This document shows, piece after piece, positions 1-8,774 of a stretch of 64,000 bases of DNA. The notes under the pieces were generated by a model. That model was given only the letters and a program-made list of their open reading frames with translations. It was not told where the DNA came from and did no database searches. Within the stretch, counting starts at the first letter, position 1, and the number at the start of each line of letters is the position of its first letter. The stretch is from an uncultured Anaeromusa sp. (lineage in GTDB: Bacteria > Bacillota > Negativicutes > Anaeromusales > Anaeromusaceae). A program made the position numbers and the translations under genes. The stretch is from the NCBI RefSeq assembly GCF_963676855.1, contig NZ_OY781460.1, forward strand, positions 2,023,520 to 2,087,519, written 5' to 3'.

Positions 1-213
1 ATAGGTATTAGATATGTGACACAAGGTGTGTAAAATTGGGATGTTATTACTGTTATTGCTGTCTGAAACGCGAAATGCAAGGATTTGGCAGGATTGTGAC
101 AGTTAAGGCGCGAACTTCAACTTGAAATATGGAATAAGTGGCCAAGGAAGGCATAAGGCGCACAATATGATACGCAGCACTCCGGATGAGTGTTTTGCAG
201 AAGGGGAAGAAAG

Positions 214-1290
214 ATGGCTTCGAAAAATAGCCGGTATTATGTGCTGGAAGATTTACGGCCAGGAATGGTTGTTGCCAAAGAGGTGTTGAGTCCGACAGAT
301 CAAGTTATTTTATCGGAAGGAACGGAACTGACGGATAAATTAATTGCTGGCCTGCGTTTTTGGGAGATAAAGATGGTGGCGATTCGGATATCATCCGAGG
401 CGCGCTCGCGTGAAAAAACAGTTCAGCCCAAAGGCGCGGTGCAAAAACAATTTTTTGGCGAATATGAAGCCGTGTCAGAAGAAGTGGCGCAACAATTTGA
501 CCAGATCCGGCAGACGCAGGAAGTGCCGTTGCCGGAATTGAAAGCGTTTGTACAAAACCATTTGTTGCAGATGGTCAACGCGGTTGGTATCGTTAATCAT
601 CTACATATGTTGCAGCAGGCAGGAGGACCTCTTTTTCAGCATGCCATGAATGTGGCTATGATTTGCGGCGTAATCGGGCGTTGGCTCGATTTGGGACACA
701 AAGAACTGCAGGAATTGGTGCTGGCTGGCTTGTTGCATGATATCGGTAAGGTGCAGCTGCCGGAAGAATATCAGGACATGGCGGAGCCTGACGATCCGGC
801 GAAAGCGGCATTATATCGGCGCCACACTTTTTATGGCTACCAACTGCTAAAGAAATGTCCGGGAATTCCTGAAAATGTGAAGTTTGCCGTTTTTCAACAT
901 CATGAGAAAATGGATGGGTCCGGCTATCCTTTAGGGTTGTATGGGCCGCAAATTCATCCGGTGGCGCGTATTGTTTCGGTGGCTAACCTTTATGATCGGC
1001 GTACAGCCGGCCAAGATGAAACAAGTCGTATGTCACCGTTTGCGGTGGCGGAAATGATGCTGGAGGAAATGTTTGGGACCCTGGATCCGGCAACATGTTT
1101 GGTGTTCTTGAATAATGTTAGGGACTATTTTACAGGCAATGTGGTGGAGCTGAGTGATGGCAGGGTGGCGGAAGTGGTTCACCCAGGACGGTTTATGGCC
1201 ACGAGGCCTATGGTGAGAACAATGGACGGTTTATTTATCGACCTGGAAAAAGAGCGCGGTTTGCGGATTTTGAATTTCGTACAAGCCTAG
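214..1290 (+). CDS. HD-GYP domain protein, probable cyclic-di-GMP phosphodiesterase
   Basis: A 358-residue soluble protein. The N-terminal ~110 residues contain the 'LRPGMVVAKEV' stretch typical of the small domain that precedes many HD-GYP modules. The HD-GYP domain follows, with LLHDIGK near residue 175 and HHEKMDGSGYP near residue 229, so the metal ligands and the GYP motif are intact. Family members hydrolyse cyclic di-GMP to pGpG or GMP; activity here is inferred. The ATG at 214 follows GGGGAAGA; a GTG at 190 lies upstream of that ribosome site and is less likely. No receiver domain is fused. It stands alone, 69 bases before the flippase-like gene. Confidence 0.85.
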   Translation: MASKNSRYYVLEDLRPGMVVAKEVLSPTDQVILSEGTELTDKLIAGLRFWEIKMVAIRISSEARSREKTVQPKGAVQKQFFGEYEAVSEEVAQQFDQIRQTQEVPLPELKAFVQNHLLQMVNAVGIVNHLHMLQQAGGPLFQHAMNVAMICGVIGRWLDLGHKELQELVLAGLLHDIGKVQLPEEYQDMAEPDDPAKAALYRRHTFYGYQLLKKCPGIPENVKFAVFQHHEKMDGSGYPLGLYGPQIHPVARIVSVANLYDRRTAGQDETSRMSPFAVAEMMLEEMFGTLDPATCLVFLNNVRDYFTGNVVELSDGRVAEVVHPGRFMATRPMVRTMDGLFIDLEKERGLRILNFVQA

Positions 1291-1359
1291 GAAGTGAACT
1301 TGTCAGTATTTGCCGATGATGGTAAGATTAGATAACATTAATCATTGGAGAGTTAGATT

Positions 1360-2349
1360 ATGCGAACTATGTATCGGCGCGTTGGGCTGCTACTATTTTT
1401 GGTAGCAGCCATATCTGCGTTTGTGCTTTATTGGACCGTAGATGCCAATACGCTGCAGTCTTTGGGACAGTTCCGTCCAGCTTCGCTTTTGTTGGTAGTG
1501 GCCCTTTCCGTCGGCGGACTTTATTTTGATGCGGCGCGGCTGGTGCGGTTGACGGCTATCGCTGGCGGCAGAACTGTGACCTTGCGCGAAGCCTATCAAG
1601 TTGTTTTTGGAAATTATTTCCTGGCCATGCTAACGCCTGGCGCGGCAGGCGGGGCGTTTGCTCAGGTGTTGTTTTTGCGACGTGCCGGGGTGCCTACCGG
1701 CAAGGCCACTATTTTGGTTTTAGTGCGGACCTTGCTGTCGATTTTGGTACTGTTTTTATTTGCGCCTCTCGTCTTCTTATTTGACGGCAAAGTGTTGCCA
1801 GGGCTTTCGCAAGGCGTGCTGTTGGCCGGTTCGCTTGTTTTATTGTTAAGCATGTTAGCGATGCCTGTTTTTTTTCGAACGTCGCTGCCAGATGCGCTGG
1901 TGTTGCTGTTGGTCCGGCGTTTGCGCCGCGTCAGACGCAGGCGTCTTGTGAATTTGTATAAGGATGTGCGTAATGCAGTGCAGTTGTTGGGCGCGGCTCC
2001 TGGACAGATGCTGCTGGTGCTGCTGCAGTCGGCAGCTAGCTTGTTTTTACTGTATGCCTTGGTTCCGGCTTTGCTTTGGGGCCTTGGAGGAACTGGTGAT
2101 TTTTTAACGATTATGGGCCGCATGGTTTTGCTCAATATTTTACTTTATGTGGCACCGACTCCGGGCGGAGCCGGCATTGCTGAAGGTGGTTTCGTGTTGC
2201 TGCTGCAGTCCTTGGCTGCGCCGGGAACCGTGGGGGTGGCGGCTTTGGTTTGGCGTGTGGCTGCGGAGTATATACCTTTTGGGTTGGGCGCTGTCGCCGT
2301 GGTTCAGACTTTTGGACGCGATTTTATGCGAAAAATCCAGTCTTCTTGA
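1360..2349 (+). CDS. Flippase-like integral membrane protein (UPF0104 / LPG-synthase TM family)
   Basis: A 329-residue, very hydrophobic protein with about seven or eight predicted membrane segments. The family motifs 'TPGAAGG' (around residue 93) and 'PTPGGAGIAEGG' (around residue 267) mark the lysylphosphatidylglycerol-synthase TM-region family, which includes AglD and YbhN. No C-terminal aminoacyl-transfer domain is present, so it is not a full MprF. The family is linked to lipid or lipid-linked sugar handling, but its exact activity is not settled. An epimerase and two GT39 transferases follow in the same direction, which suggests a role in envelope glycan transport or modification. Confidence 0.8.
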   Translation: MRTMYRRVGLLLFLVAAISAFVLYWTVDANTLQSLGQFRPASLLLVVALSVGGLYFDAARLVRLTAIAGGRTVTLREAYQVVFGNYFLAMLTPGAAGGAFAQVLFLRRAGVPTGKATILVLVRTLLSILVLFLFAPLVFLFDGKVLPGLSQGVLLAGSLVLLLSMLAMPVFFRTSLPDALVLLLVRRLRRVRRRRLVNLYKDVRNAVQLLGAAPGQMLLVLLQSAASLFLLYALVPALLWGLGGTGDFLTIMGRMVLLNILLYVAPTPGGAGIAEGGFVLLLQSLAAPGTVGVAALVWRVAAEYIPFGLGAVAVVQTFGRDFMRKIQSS

Positions 2350-2390
2350 AAAAGGGAGCTTGCCTGGCATTACAAACAGGGAGGTTGAAA

Positions 2391-3308
2391 ATGAAGCATG
2401 TATTGGTGACCGGCGGAGCCGGTTTTATTGGCTCGCATTTGACGCCGCAGCTACTGGCGGCAGGGTGGCAAGTTACGGTGCTGGATGATTTATCAAGCGG
2501 CAATCGTGCATATGTGCCGACGGAGGCTGCTTTTGTAGAACAGGATGTGCGTGATGCGGCTGCGCTGGCGAAATTTTTTGCAGTCAATGATTTTGAGGCG
2601 GTAGTTCATTTTGCCGCGCAGACTATGGTGCCTGTTTCCTTGGCAAAGCCTGTATACGATTGTGAACTGAATGTGGTTGCTACGGTGGAATTATTGGAGC
2701 AGTGCCGTCTCCATGGTGTGCGCAAAGTGATTTTTGCGTCTTCGGCGGCAGTGTACGGAGATAATCAAAACTTGCCCCTTAGTGAAACAGAACAGGCGGC
2801 GCCCATGTCTTTCTATGGCCTTAGCAAGCATACAGTGGAACGCTATTTGGAACTGTACCAGCGGTTGCATGGTCTGGAATATGCAGCGCTGCGCTTTGCC
2901 AACGTTTATGGTGAACGTCAAGGAGACGGCGGCGAAGGTGGCGTGGTTAGCATTTTCACTCGTTTGCTGCGCCAAGGGCGTTCGTTGCAGTTGTTTGGCG
3001 ATGGCAGGCAGACGAGGGATTTCGTTTACGCTGGAGATGTGGCGGCTGCAGTGGTAGCGTCGCTGGCTTCACAAGTGCCTTCCGGCACATACAATGTCAG
3101 TACGGAAAAACAAACATCTTTGTTGGAGTTAATTGAGACGTTGAGTCGAATTTCCGGCGAGAAGCCTCAAGTGGTGCTGGATAAACCTAGAGCCGGAGAT
3201 ATATTGCATTCAGCGCTGAATTCCAGTCGTTTGCAACAAGCGGCTGACTGGAGGCCGCAGATGCCGTTGGAAGAAGGTCTGCGACGCACGTATGGTGCCA
3301 TGGGGTGA
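2391..3308 (+). CDS. NAD-dependent sugar-nucleotide epimerase (GalE-like extended SDR)
   Basis: A 305-residue extended short-chain dehydrogenase. The Rossmann signature GGAGFIG is at residues 8-14, the catalytic Ser region is FASSAAVYG (~113), and Tyr142/Lys146 form the YxxxK pair in FYGLSKH. The RQTRDFVYAGDV segment is typical of UDP-glucose 4-epimerases. The ATG at 2391 follows GGGAGG; the open frame runs further upstream but only inside the preceding gene. The substrate cannot be read from sequence; UDP-glucose/galactose or a uronic acid derivative is likely. It probably supplies a sugar donor to the neighbouring membrane transferases. Confidence 0.85.
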   Translation: MKHVLVTGGAGFIGSHLTPQLLAAGWQVTVLDDLSSGNRAYVPTEAAFVEQDVRDAAALAKFFAVNDFEAVVHFAAQTMVPVSLAKPVYDCELNVVATVELLEQCRLHGVRKVIFASSAAVYGDNQNLPLSETEQAAPMSFYGLSKHTVERYLELYQRLHGLEYAALRFANVYGERQGDGGEGGVVSIFTRLLRQGRSLQLFGDGRQTRDFVYAGDVAAAVVASLASQVPSGTYNVSTEKQTSLLELIETLSRISGEKPQVVLDKPRAGDILHSALNSSRLQQAADWRPQMPLEEGLRRTYGAMG

Positions 3309-3338
3309 ATAAAGAATAGCATTAGGAGGATGAAATAG

Positions 3339-4898
3339 TTGCAACAGCGCTGGATTATGGTTACGTTGCTGTGTTTGATTTTATTCTTTTTCCAGCTAGG
3401 ATCGCTGCCTTTGCTGGATCCGGATGAACCGGTGTATGCACAGACGGCGAAGGAAATGCTGGCGGCGGGCGATTGGCTTTCCCCCCGAATTTTTGGTGAG
3501 GTTTGGTTTGATAAGCCGCCTATGTATTATTGGCTGGTGGCGGGAGCTACCATGTTGCTGGGACCCACGGAGTGGGCGGCGCGAGTGCCTGCGGCCGCCA
3601 TGGCGCTGGGAACGGTTTGGCTTGTTTACGTCTTCATGCAGCGTCGTTTTGGCAGTGCTAGTGCTGCGGCTTCCGCTGTAGTTCTGGCTACTAGTTTGGA
3701 GTTCTTTTATTTGGCCAAGGGGGCTGTGACCGATAGTACGCTGACCTTTTTCCTGACAGCCTGCTTGTTGGCGTATTGGGAGAAACGAATGATGCTGGCG
3801 TATGTGCTGGCGGCGCTGGCTACCTTAACCAAGGGGCCAGTGGGATTGTTATTTCCAGGCACAATTTTATTGTTGGAACTGGTAAGCCGCGGCGATTGGC
3901 GTGGCTTTGTCAAATTGCAGCTGCCTAAGGGCCTGCTAGTGTATGCGGCAGTTGCTTTGCCTTGGTATATTGCCATGTATTCGGTTCATGGCCAAGTGTT
4001 TATTGATACCTTTTTGGGCATGCACAATGTGACACGCTTTACTTCTGCAGAGCATGACGTGTCTAATGTGTGGACCTATTTTGTACCGGTTTTGATTTTG
4101 GGCTTTTTCCCTTGGATTACCCTGTTGCCGCAGACCGTTTGGCTTGCATGGAAGGAAACGCAGTATGAGCGTCGAACGCTGCGGTTTCTACTCCTTTGGG
4201 CGGCTTTTATTTTCGTCTTTTTTACGATTGCCAAGACTAAATTAGTGTCTTATATTTTGCCTATGTTTCCGCCGTTGGCCATGTTGGTGGGGTGGCGCTT
4301 AAGCCGTCTTTGGGTGCAGCCTGTGAGGCAGCGCGCCTGGGCGATTGCTTGCGCCATTTTACATGGCTTGTTGGCGGCAGGACTAGTCTATGGTCAGAGA
4401 TTAATGCCGGAATTGGCTTTAGGAGCATTTCTTGCAGCCTGTATTTTACTTGTTACTGGGGCTGGATCTTTCTGGCTGATTTGGCGGGGCGGCTATCTCT
4501 CCGCTTGGGCAACATTAACTGCTGGCGCCAGCGCCTTTTTGTTGACGTTGGTGTTGGTACTGCTGCCTTTGGCGGCGCCTCAATTTACTGCCAAGGAAAT
4601 TGCCGAGGATTTTAAGGCAAACTATGACGGTTCTTCCGCTGTCTATGTTATCAAATTCTTGCGACCGGGCTTTGTGTATTATACTGATACGCCTACTGCG
4701 GAGGTCGGCACCACTTTATTCCAAAACAAGGTAGATACGCGAGCCGTTTTGCAGCAAATGGTGTCTCGCCAGGAGCGAGCCTATTTTGTGTTGCGCCTCT
4801 CTGATTATCGGCTTTTGTCAGAAGAGGAACAAATGAAAATGACTATTTTGTCGACCCGCTATGAAGTCTTGTTGCTTTTGAAAGAGGGACCGTTATGA
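3339..4898 (+). CDS. ArnT-like glycosyltransferase family 39 membrane protein (first copy)
   Basis: A 519-residue polytopic protein of the GT39/PMT_2 family. After a first membrane segment comes the periplasmic DEPVYAQTAKEML motif (residues ~28-40; the acidic pair is catalytic in this family), then GDWLSPR and WFDKPPMYYWL, as in ArnT. About eleven further membrane segments and a small soluble C-terminal domain follow. Family members transfer a sugar from undecaprenyl phosphate to lipid A or another envelope acceptor outside the membrane. Translation starts at TTG 3339 behind AGGAGGA. Its last codons overlap the next gene by ATGA, so the pair is probably co-translated. Confidence 0.85.
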   Translation: MQQRWIMVTLLCLILFFFQLGSLPLLDPDEPVYAQTAKEMLAAGDWLSPRIFGEVWFDKPPMYYWLVAGATMLLGPTEWAARVPAAAMALGTVWLVYVFMQRRFGSASAAASAVVLATSLEFFYLAKGAVTDSTLTFFLTACLLAYWEKRMMLAYVLAALATLTKGPVGLLFPGTILLLELVSRGDWRGFVKLQLPKGLLVYAAVALPWYIAMYSVHGQVFIDTFLGMHNVTRFTSAEHDVSNVWTYFVPVLILGFFPWITLLPQTVWLAWKETQYERRTLRFLLLWAAFIFVFFTIAKTKLVSYILPMFPPLAMLVGWRLSRLWVQPVRQRAWAIACAILHGLLAAGLVYGQRLMPELALGAFLAACILLVTGAGSFWLIWRGGYLSAWATLTAGASAFLLTLVLVLLPLAAPQFTAKEIAEDFKANYDGSSAVYVIKFLRPGFVYYTDTPTAEVGTTLFQNKVDTRAVLQQMVSRQERAYFVLRLSDYRLLSEEEQMKMTILSTRYEVLLLLKEGPL

Positions 4899-6496
4899 TG
4901 AACCGGAACTGGCTGACTGTCCTTACGGCAGTGTTGTCACTGGTCTTCTTTTTACTATACAATCATATGCTGCCTGTAACCGATCCAGTGGAGGCCAATT
5001 ATGCGCTGACCGCAAGAGAGATGCTGGAAAGCGGTGATTGGCTTTCGCCGCGTATTTATGGAGCATACTGGTTTGATAAGCCGGTTATGACGTATTGGAT
5101 GTTGGCTTCTTCTTTTGCTGTTTTTGGTTTGAATGAATGGGCTGCCCGTCTGCCTGGCGCTGTTTTTGCGGCGCTGGGAGTTGGTTACGCTTGTTGGTTT
5201 TCTTTAGAGACTGGCGCAAATAAGAAGCGGGCGCTTTTGACGGCGCTTATCCTGGCGTCTTCACTGGAATATTGGATTTTGGCGCGCCTGGTATTGACAG
5301 ATGCTATTCTTTTTTTCTTTTCCGCTGTTACTATGGGACAAGCATATTTGGGTCTAAGCCGTGATCGAAACCACTATTGGTTGGCGGCGTACGCCGCGTC
5401 GGCTTTGGCAGTACTGACCAAAGGGCCTGTCGGCTTAGTGCTGCCTGGCTTGTTGCTGCTTGCCTATGTGCTGGTGTGTCGGGACTGGCGTCTTTTAAAG
5501 CGTTTTCGCTGGGTCTGGGGTCTGGCTGCTTTTTTGCTGCTTGTCGGTCCTTGGTATGTCTGGATGCTGCAGCATCATGGAGAACAGTTTGTTACTACTT
5601 TTTTGGGCTTGCACAACGTGACGCGGGCGACGGTGTCCGAACATCCTGATGACAATGTATTTTATTACTATTTGGTTTTGTATCCTGTGAGCTTGCTGCC
5701 TTGGAGCGGCTTGCTGATTGCTGCTTTGTTGAAGCGGAGAGCGGCGGTGCTGCAAGGAGGACTGTCCCGGTATTTATGGGTATGGCTGGGAGGGACGCTG
5801 CTGTTTTACACTCTGATGGCAACGAAGTATCCGACCTATGTATTTCCTGCATTATTTCCAGGGGCTATGCTGGCGGCGGGCCAATTGGAGCAAATGTTAC
5901 AAGGACGCTGCTCGTTATGGTGGCTGACGGCGCCGGCCGCTCTTTTGTGGCTGCTTTTGGGAGAAACGCTGCGCAACATTCCTGAGGCTGCGCCAACAGA
6001 GGTTATTTGGCCAGCAGTGGCGATGTTGCTTTTGGTGTTAGCTTTGTTGCAATGGAAGCGGCGACGGCAGTGGCTTGTAGTCTGGGTTGTAGCTGGCATT
6101 TTCGTAGGGGCCTGCGGTTTCTTGTCCCAGGGGGCGGCGCTAATTTCCGAGAGGCGTTCCTTTGTTGCATTGGCGGAGGCCATTCCCCCGGCGCCGGTTC
6201 TTGTGGGAGCATACGGAGACTATCCGACTTCGGCTGTTTTTTACAGCGGCCATATCGCTTATCGGTTGGAAGATGGGCAAGCAGGGCAGGAGCCATGGCA
6301 AGGAAAATATACTATGCCGCGCCTGAAGACGGAGGAGTTTCTGCGTATAGGTGAAAAGGAAGCTATTTATCTTCTTGTAAAACAGAAACATCAGGAAGAA
6401 ATGGCAAAAGATGGACGATTCAAGGAGTTTCAACTGATTAAAGTCGCTCCGGCTGGAGCTGTATACATGAAGAAAGCAGAAAAAGATCCCCGATAA
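4895..6496 (+). CDS. ArnT-like glycosyltransferase family 39 membrane protein (second copy)
   Basis: A 533-residue paralogue of the preceding gene with the same motif order: DPVEANYALTAREML, GDWLSPR, WFDKPVMTYWML and NEWAARLPGA, then many membrane spans and a soluble tail. The first copy reads DPDEP where this one reads DPVEA, so the acidic doublet is spaced differently and the acceptor or donor may differ. It starts at ATG 4895 within an ATGA overlap; an ATG at 4898 is also possible. It appears to end the glycan group, because a new promoter lies just after its stop. Confidence 0.83.
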   Translation: MMNRNWLTVLTAVLSLVFFLLYNHMLPVTDPVEANYALTAREMLESGDWLSPRIYGAYWFDKPVMTYWMLASSFAVFGLNEWAARLPGAVFAALGVGYACWFSLETGANKKRALLTALILASSLEYWILARLVLTDAILFFFSAVTMGQAYLGLSRDRNHYWLAAYAASALAVLTKGPVGLVLPGLLLLAYVLVCRDWRLLKRFRWVWGLAAFLLLVGPWYVWMLQHHGEQFVTTFLGLHNVTRATVSEHPDDNVFYYYLVLYPVSLLPWSGLLIAALLKRRAAVLQGGLSRYLWVWLGGTLLFYTLMATKYPTYVFPALFPGAMLAAGQLEQMLQGRCSLWWLTAPAALLWLLLGETLRNIPEAAPTEVIWPAVAMLLLVLALLQWKRRRQWLVVWVVAGIFVGACGFLSQGAALISERRSFVALAEAIPPAPVLVGAYGDYPTSAVFYSGHIAYRLEDGQAGQEPWQGKYTMPRLKTEEFLRIGEKEAIYLLVKQKHQEEMAKDGRFKEFQLIKVAPAGAVYMKKAEKDPR

Positions 6497-6507
6497 TGTT
6501 GATTTTT

Positions 6508-6516
6508 TGCTATAAT
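6508..6516 (+). promoter_or_regulatory. Extended -10 promoter for korDABC
   Basis: TGCTATAAT is a full extended -10 element 12 bases after the preceding stop codon. No good -35 hexamer is spaced in front of it. It would start transcription near 6523, giving a leader of about 95 bases before korD that contains the hairpin at 6544-6563. Confidence 0.55.
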
Positions 6517-6543
6517 AAAGAAGATGTGCCTGTAAGGATTTTT

Positions 6544-6563
6544 GCTTTACAGTATTGTAAAGC
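6544..6563 (+). promoter_or_regulatory. Perfect inverted repeat in the kor leader (possible operator)
   Basis: GCTTTACA and TGTAAAGC form an 8-base perfect inverted repeat around GTAT. It begins about 20 bases downstream of the predicted transcription start. No T-run follows, so it is not a terminator. It could be a repressor operator or a leader hairpin. Confidence 0.4.
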
Positions 6564-6617
6564 AGGTGTCCCAACGAGGCAGGCGGCATCCAAAGAGACT
6601 GTTTGGAGGGAAAATTC

Positions 6618-6815
6618 ATGGCGTTACAGATCAACAAACGATACTGCAAAGGCTGTGGTATCTGCGTGGCGTTCTGTCCCAAGCAAGTGCTGGAACTGGA
6701 CGAAATAGGCAAGGTATACGCAAAGCAGCCGGAGGCTTGTATCAGCTGCGGCCAGTGCGAACTGCGCTGCCCGGACTATGCTATATTTGTGGTGAAAGAG
6801 GAGGCGGGAAAATAA
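6618..6815 (+). CDS. korD: 2-oxoacid:ferredoxin oxidoreductase, delta (ferredoxin) subunit
   Basis: A 65-residue ferredoxin with two [4Fe-4S] motifs, CKGCGICVAFCP and CISCGQCELRCP. In four-subunit 2-oxoacid:ferredoxin oxidoreductases this subunit carries electrons from the thiamine-bound intermediate to external ferredoxin. The ATG at 6618 follows TGGAGGG; a TTG at 6603 in the same frame lies before that site and is unlikely. It is the first gene of a tightly packed D-A-B-C set, the order used by 2-oxoglutarate oxidoreductase (OorDABC). Confidence 0.9.
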   Translation: MALQINKRYCKGCGICVAFCPKQVLELDEIGKVYAKQPEACISCGQCELRCPDYAIFVVKEEAGK

Positions 6816-6816
6816 G

Positions 6817-7956
6817 ATGGCCAAAGCAAGACTGATTCAAGGCAACCAGGCCTGCGCGGAAGGCGCTCTCGCCGCCGGCGTCACTTTTTTTGCGGGATAT
6901 CCCATTACGCCCAGTACGGAAGTAATGGAAATTCTCGCCGAAGAACTGCCTAAACGAGGCGGTAAATTTCTGCAGATGGAAGACGAAATCGCCAGCATGG
7001 GCGCTGTTTGCGGCGCATCCTTGACCGGCGTCAAAGCCATCACCGCTACCAGCGGCCCCGGCTTTTCCTTAAAGCAAGAACTCATCGGCTACGCCGCCAT
7101 GGCGGAATTGCCGGTGGTTATCGTTAACGTGCAACGTTCCGGTCCCAGTACCGGGCTGCCCACCTCGCCGGCTCAAGGAGATGTTATGCAATCCCGCTGG
7201 GGCACCCATGGGGACCATGGCATTCTCGTACTTTCTCCGGCGTCGGTCAAAGAATCCTATGAAGTAATGATTAAAGCCGTCAACTTTGCCGAGAAATTCC
7301 GCACCCCGGTTATCTTCCTTCTCGACGAAGTCATCGGCCATATGCGTGAACGCGTCGAATTGCCGGAAGCAGGCAGCTGCGAAATCATCGACCGCAAAGT
7401 GCCTACAGGCGCTCCTAGCGACTACCTTGCGTATAAGCCCGAAGCCGACGGCGTACCGCCTATGGCTCCTTTTGGCAGCGGCTACCGCTACCATGTAACC
7501 GGCTTGATGCATGGCTATAACGGCCTGCCCAACAGCACGGCCGCCATGACCACCGAAGTCATTGATCGCATGCACACCAAGCTGGAACAGGCGAAAGATG
7601 AAATTACCCTGTACACGGAATATGAAATGGCAGACGCTGAACACGTCGTCATTACCTACGGCGGCACCGCTCGTTCGGCCATTGCCGCTGTGAAAGCCGC
7701 CCGTGCCAAAGGCATCAAGGCCGGCCTTTTAAAACTCATCACCATCTGGCCCTTCCCGGGCGACGTCGTGCAAAAAGCCGCCGCCAAGGCCAAGACCGTA
7801 ATTGTACCGGAAATGAACTACGGTCAGCTCATCGGCGAAGTCGAACGCTACGTCGGTCGGGATAAAGTCCGCGGCGTTAACCGTTTCGACGGCACCATCC
7901 TGACACCGGACGAAATTCTAGCCGCTCTTGTAGAGGCAACTGGAGGTGCGAACTAA
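6817..7956 (+). CDS. korA: 2-oxoacid:ferredoxin oxidoreductase, alpha subunit
   Basis: A 379-residue subunit holding the pyrimidine-binding domain of the thiamine-diphosphate enzyme. The FAGYPITPSTEVME and MEDEIASMGAV segments are hallmarks of the KorA/VorB family, and a transketolase C-terminal-type domain follows after residue ~270. The complex oxidatively decarboxylates a 2-oxoacid to acyl-CoA with reduction of ferredoxin; the four-gene order favours 2-oxoglutarate, though a branched-chain 2-oxoacid cannot be excluded. Third codon positions are rich in C compared with flanking genes, which suggests high expression. The stop overlaps the next start (TAATG). Confidence 0.9.
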   Translation: MAKARLIQGNQACAEGALAAGVTFFAGYPITPSTEVMEILAEELPKRGGKFLQMEDEIASMGAVCGASLTGVKAITATSGPGFSLKQELIGYAAMAELPVVIVNVQRSGPSTGLPTSPAQGDVMQSRWGTHGDHGILVLSPASVKESYEVMIKAVNFAEKFRTPVIFLLDEVIGHMRERVELPEAGSCEIIDRKVPTGAPSDYLAYKPEADGVPPMAPFGSGYRYHVTGLMHGYNGLPNSTAAMTTEVIDRMHTKLEQAKDEITLYTEYEMADAEHVVITYGGTARSAIAAVKAARAKGIKAGLLKLITIWPFPGDVVQKAAAKAKTVIVPEMNYGQLIGEVERYVGRDKVRGVNRFDGTILTPDEILAALVEATGGAN

Positions 7957-8774
7957 TGGCAGACATTCAAAAATACCTGCGCCAAACCGCGCTGCCGCAC
8001 ATCTGGTGCCCCGGCTGCGGCCACGGCATTTTGCTGGCAGCCATCCTGCGGGCCATTGACGCCCAGGGGTTGGACCAGGATAAAACCATCATCGTTTCCG
8101 GCATCGGCTGCTCTTCCCGGGCCTCCGGCTACATGGACTTTAACACCGTCCATACCGCTCACGGCCGGGCGCTGCCTTTTGCCACCGGTATTAAGATGGC
8201 TAAACCCGAGCTCAACGTTATCGTCATTACCGGCGACGGCGATGCTACCGCCATTGGCGGCAACCATTTCATTCACGCCGCGCGGCGCAATATTGATCTC
8301 ACCACCATTATTTTCGACAACAACATCTACGGCATGACCGGCGGCCAATCTTCGCCGCTTACGCCCCAGAACAGCCGCTCCACCACGGCGCCGTTCGGAC
8401 ATATTGAGCGCTCCTTTGATATCGCCAAACTGTCCGTCGCCGCTGGCGCCACTTACGTGGCCCGGGGCACCTCGTTCCATGCGAAGATGCTTACCGACCT
8501 TATTGCCAAAGGCATTGCCAACAAAGGCTTCTCCGTGATCGACGCCATTTCCGGCTGTCCTACTAGTTTTGGACGTAAAAACAAAATGGCGCAGCCAGCG
8601 AAAATGCTCGAATGGCAGCGCGATCACGCGGTTACCGTTCAAGCGGCAGCCAAGCTTTCGGCGGAACAACTGGCCGATAAATTCCTCATCGGCGAACTGC
8701 ATCAAGAAGCAGCGCCGGAATTTACCGACGAATACGCCAAAGTGGTGGAACGCTTGAAAGGAGGCCGTGCATAA
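7956..8774 (+). CDS. korB: 2-oxoacid:ferredoxin oxidoreductase, beta subunit
   Basis: A 272-residue thiamine-diphosphate-binding subunit. The N-terminal WCPGCGHG supplies Cys ligands for a [4Fe-4S] cluster; GIGCSSR and GDGDATAIGGNH form the cofactor site, with a downstream NNIYGMTGGQ. It pairs with the alpha subunit to build the active site. It overlaps korA and korC by single-base TAATG junctions, the arrangement expected for a stoichiometric complex. It shares the C-rich third codon positions of the operon. Confidence 0.92.
   Translation: MADIQKYLRQTALPHIWCPGCGHGILLAAILRAIDAQGLDQDKTIIVSGIGCSSRASGYMDFNTVHTAHGRALPFATGIKMAKPELNVIVITGDGDATAIGGNHFIHAARRNIDLTTIIFDNNIYGMTGGQSSPLTPQNSRSTTAPFGHIERSFDIAKLSVAAGATYVARGTSFHAKMLTDLIAKGIANKGFSVIDAISGCPTSFGRKNKMAQPAKMLEWQRDHAVTVQAAAKLSAEQLADKFLIGELHQEAAPEFTDEYAKVVERLKGGRA

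Noticed and set aside
6140-6712. A 190-codon minus-strand open frame over the second GT39 gene and the kor leader
   Set aside because: It crosses a clear promoter and the start of korD and has no ribosome site.
7953-8705. A 250-codon minus-strand open frame opposite korB
   Set aside because: It is a shadow caused by the C-rich third positions of korB; no start signal or homology.
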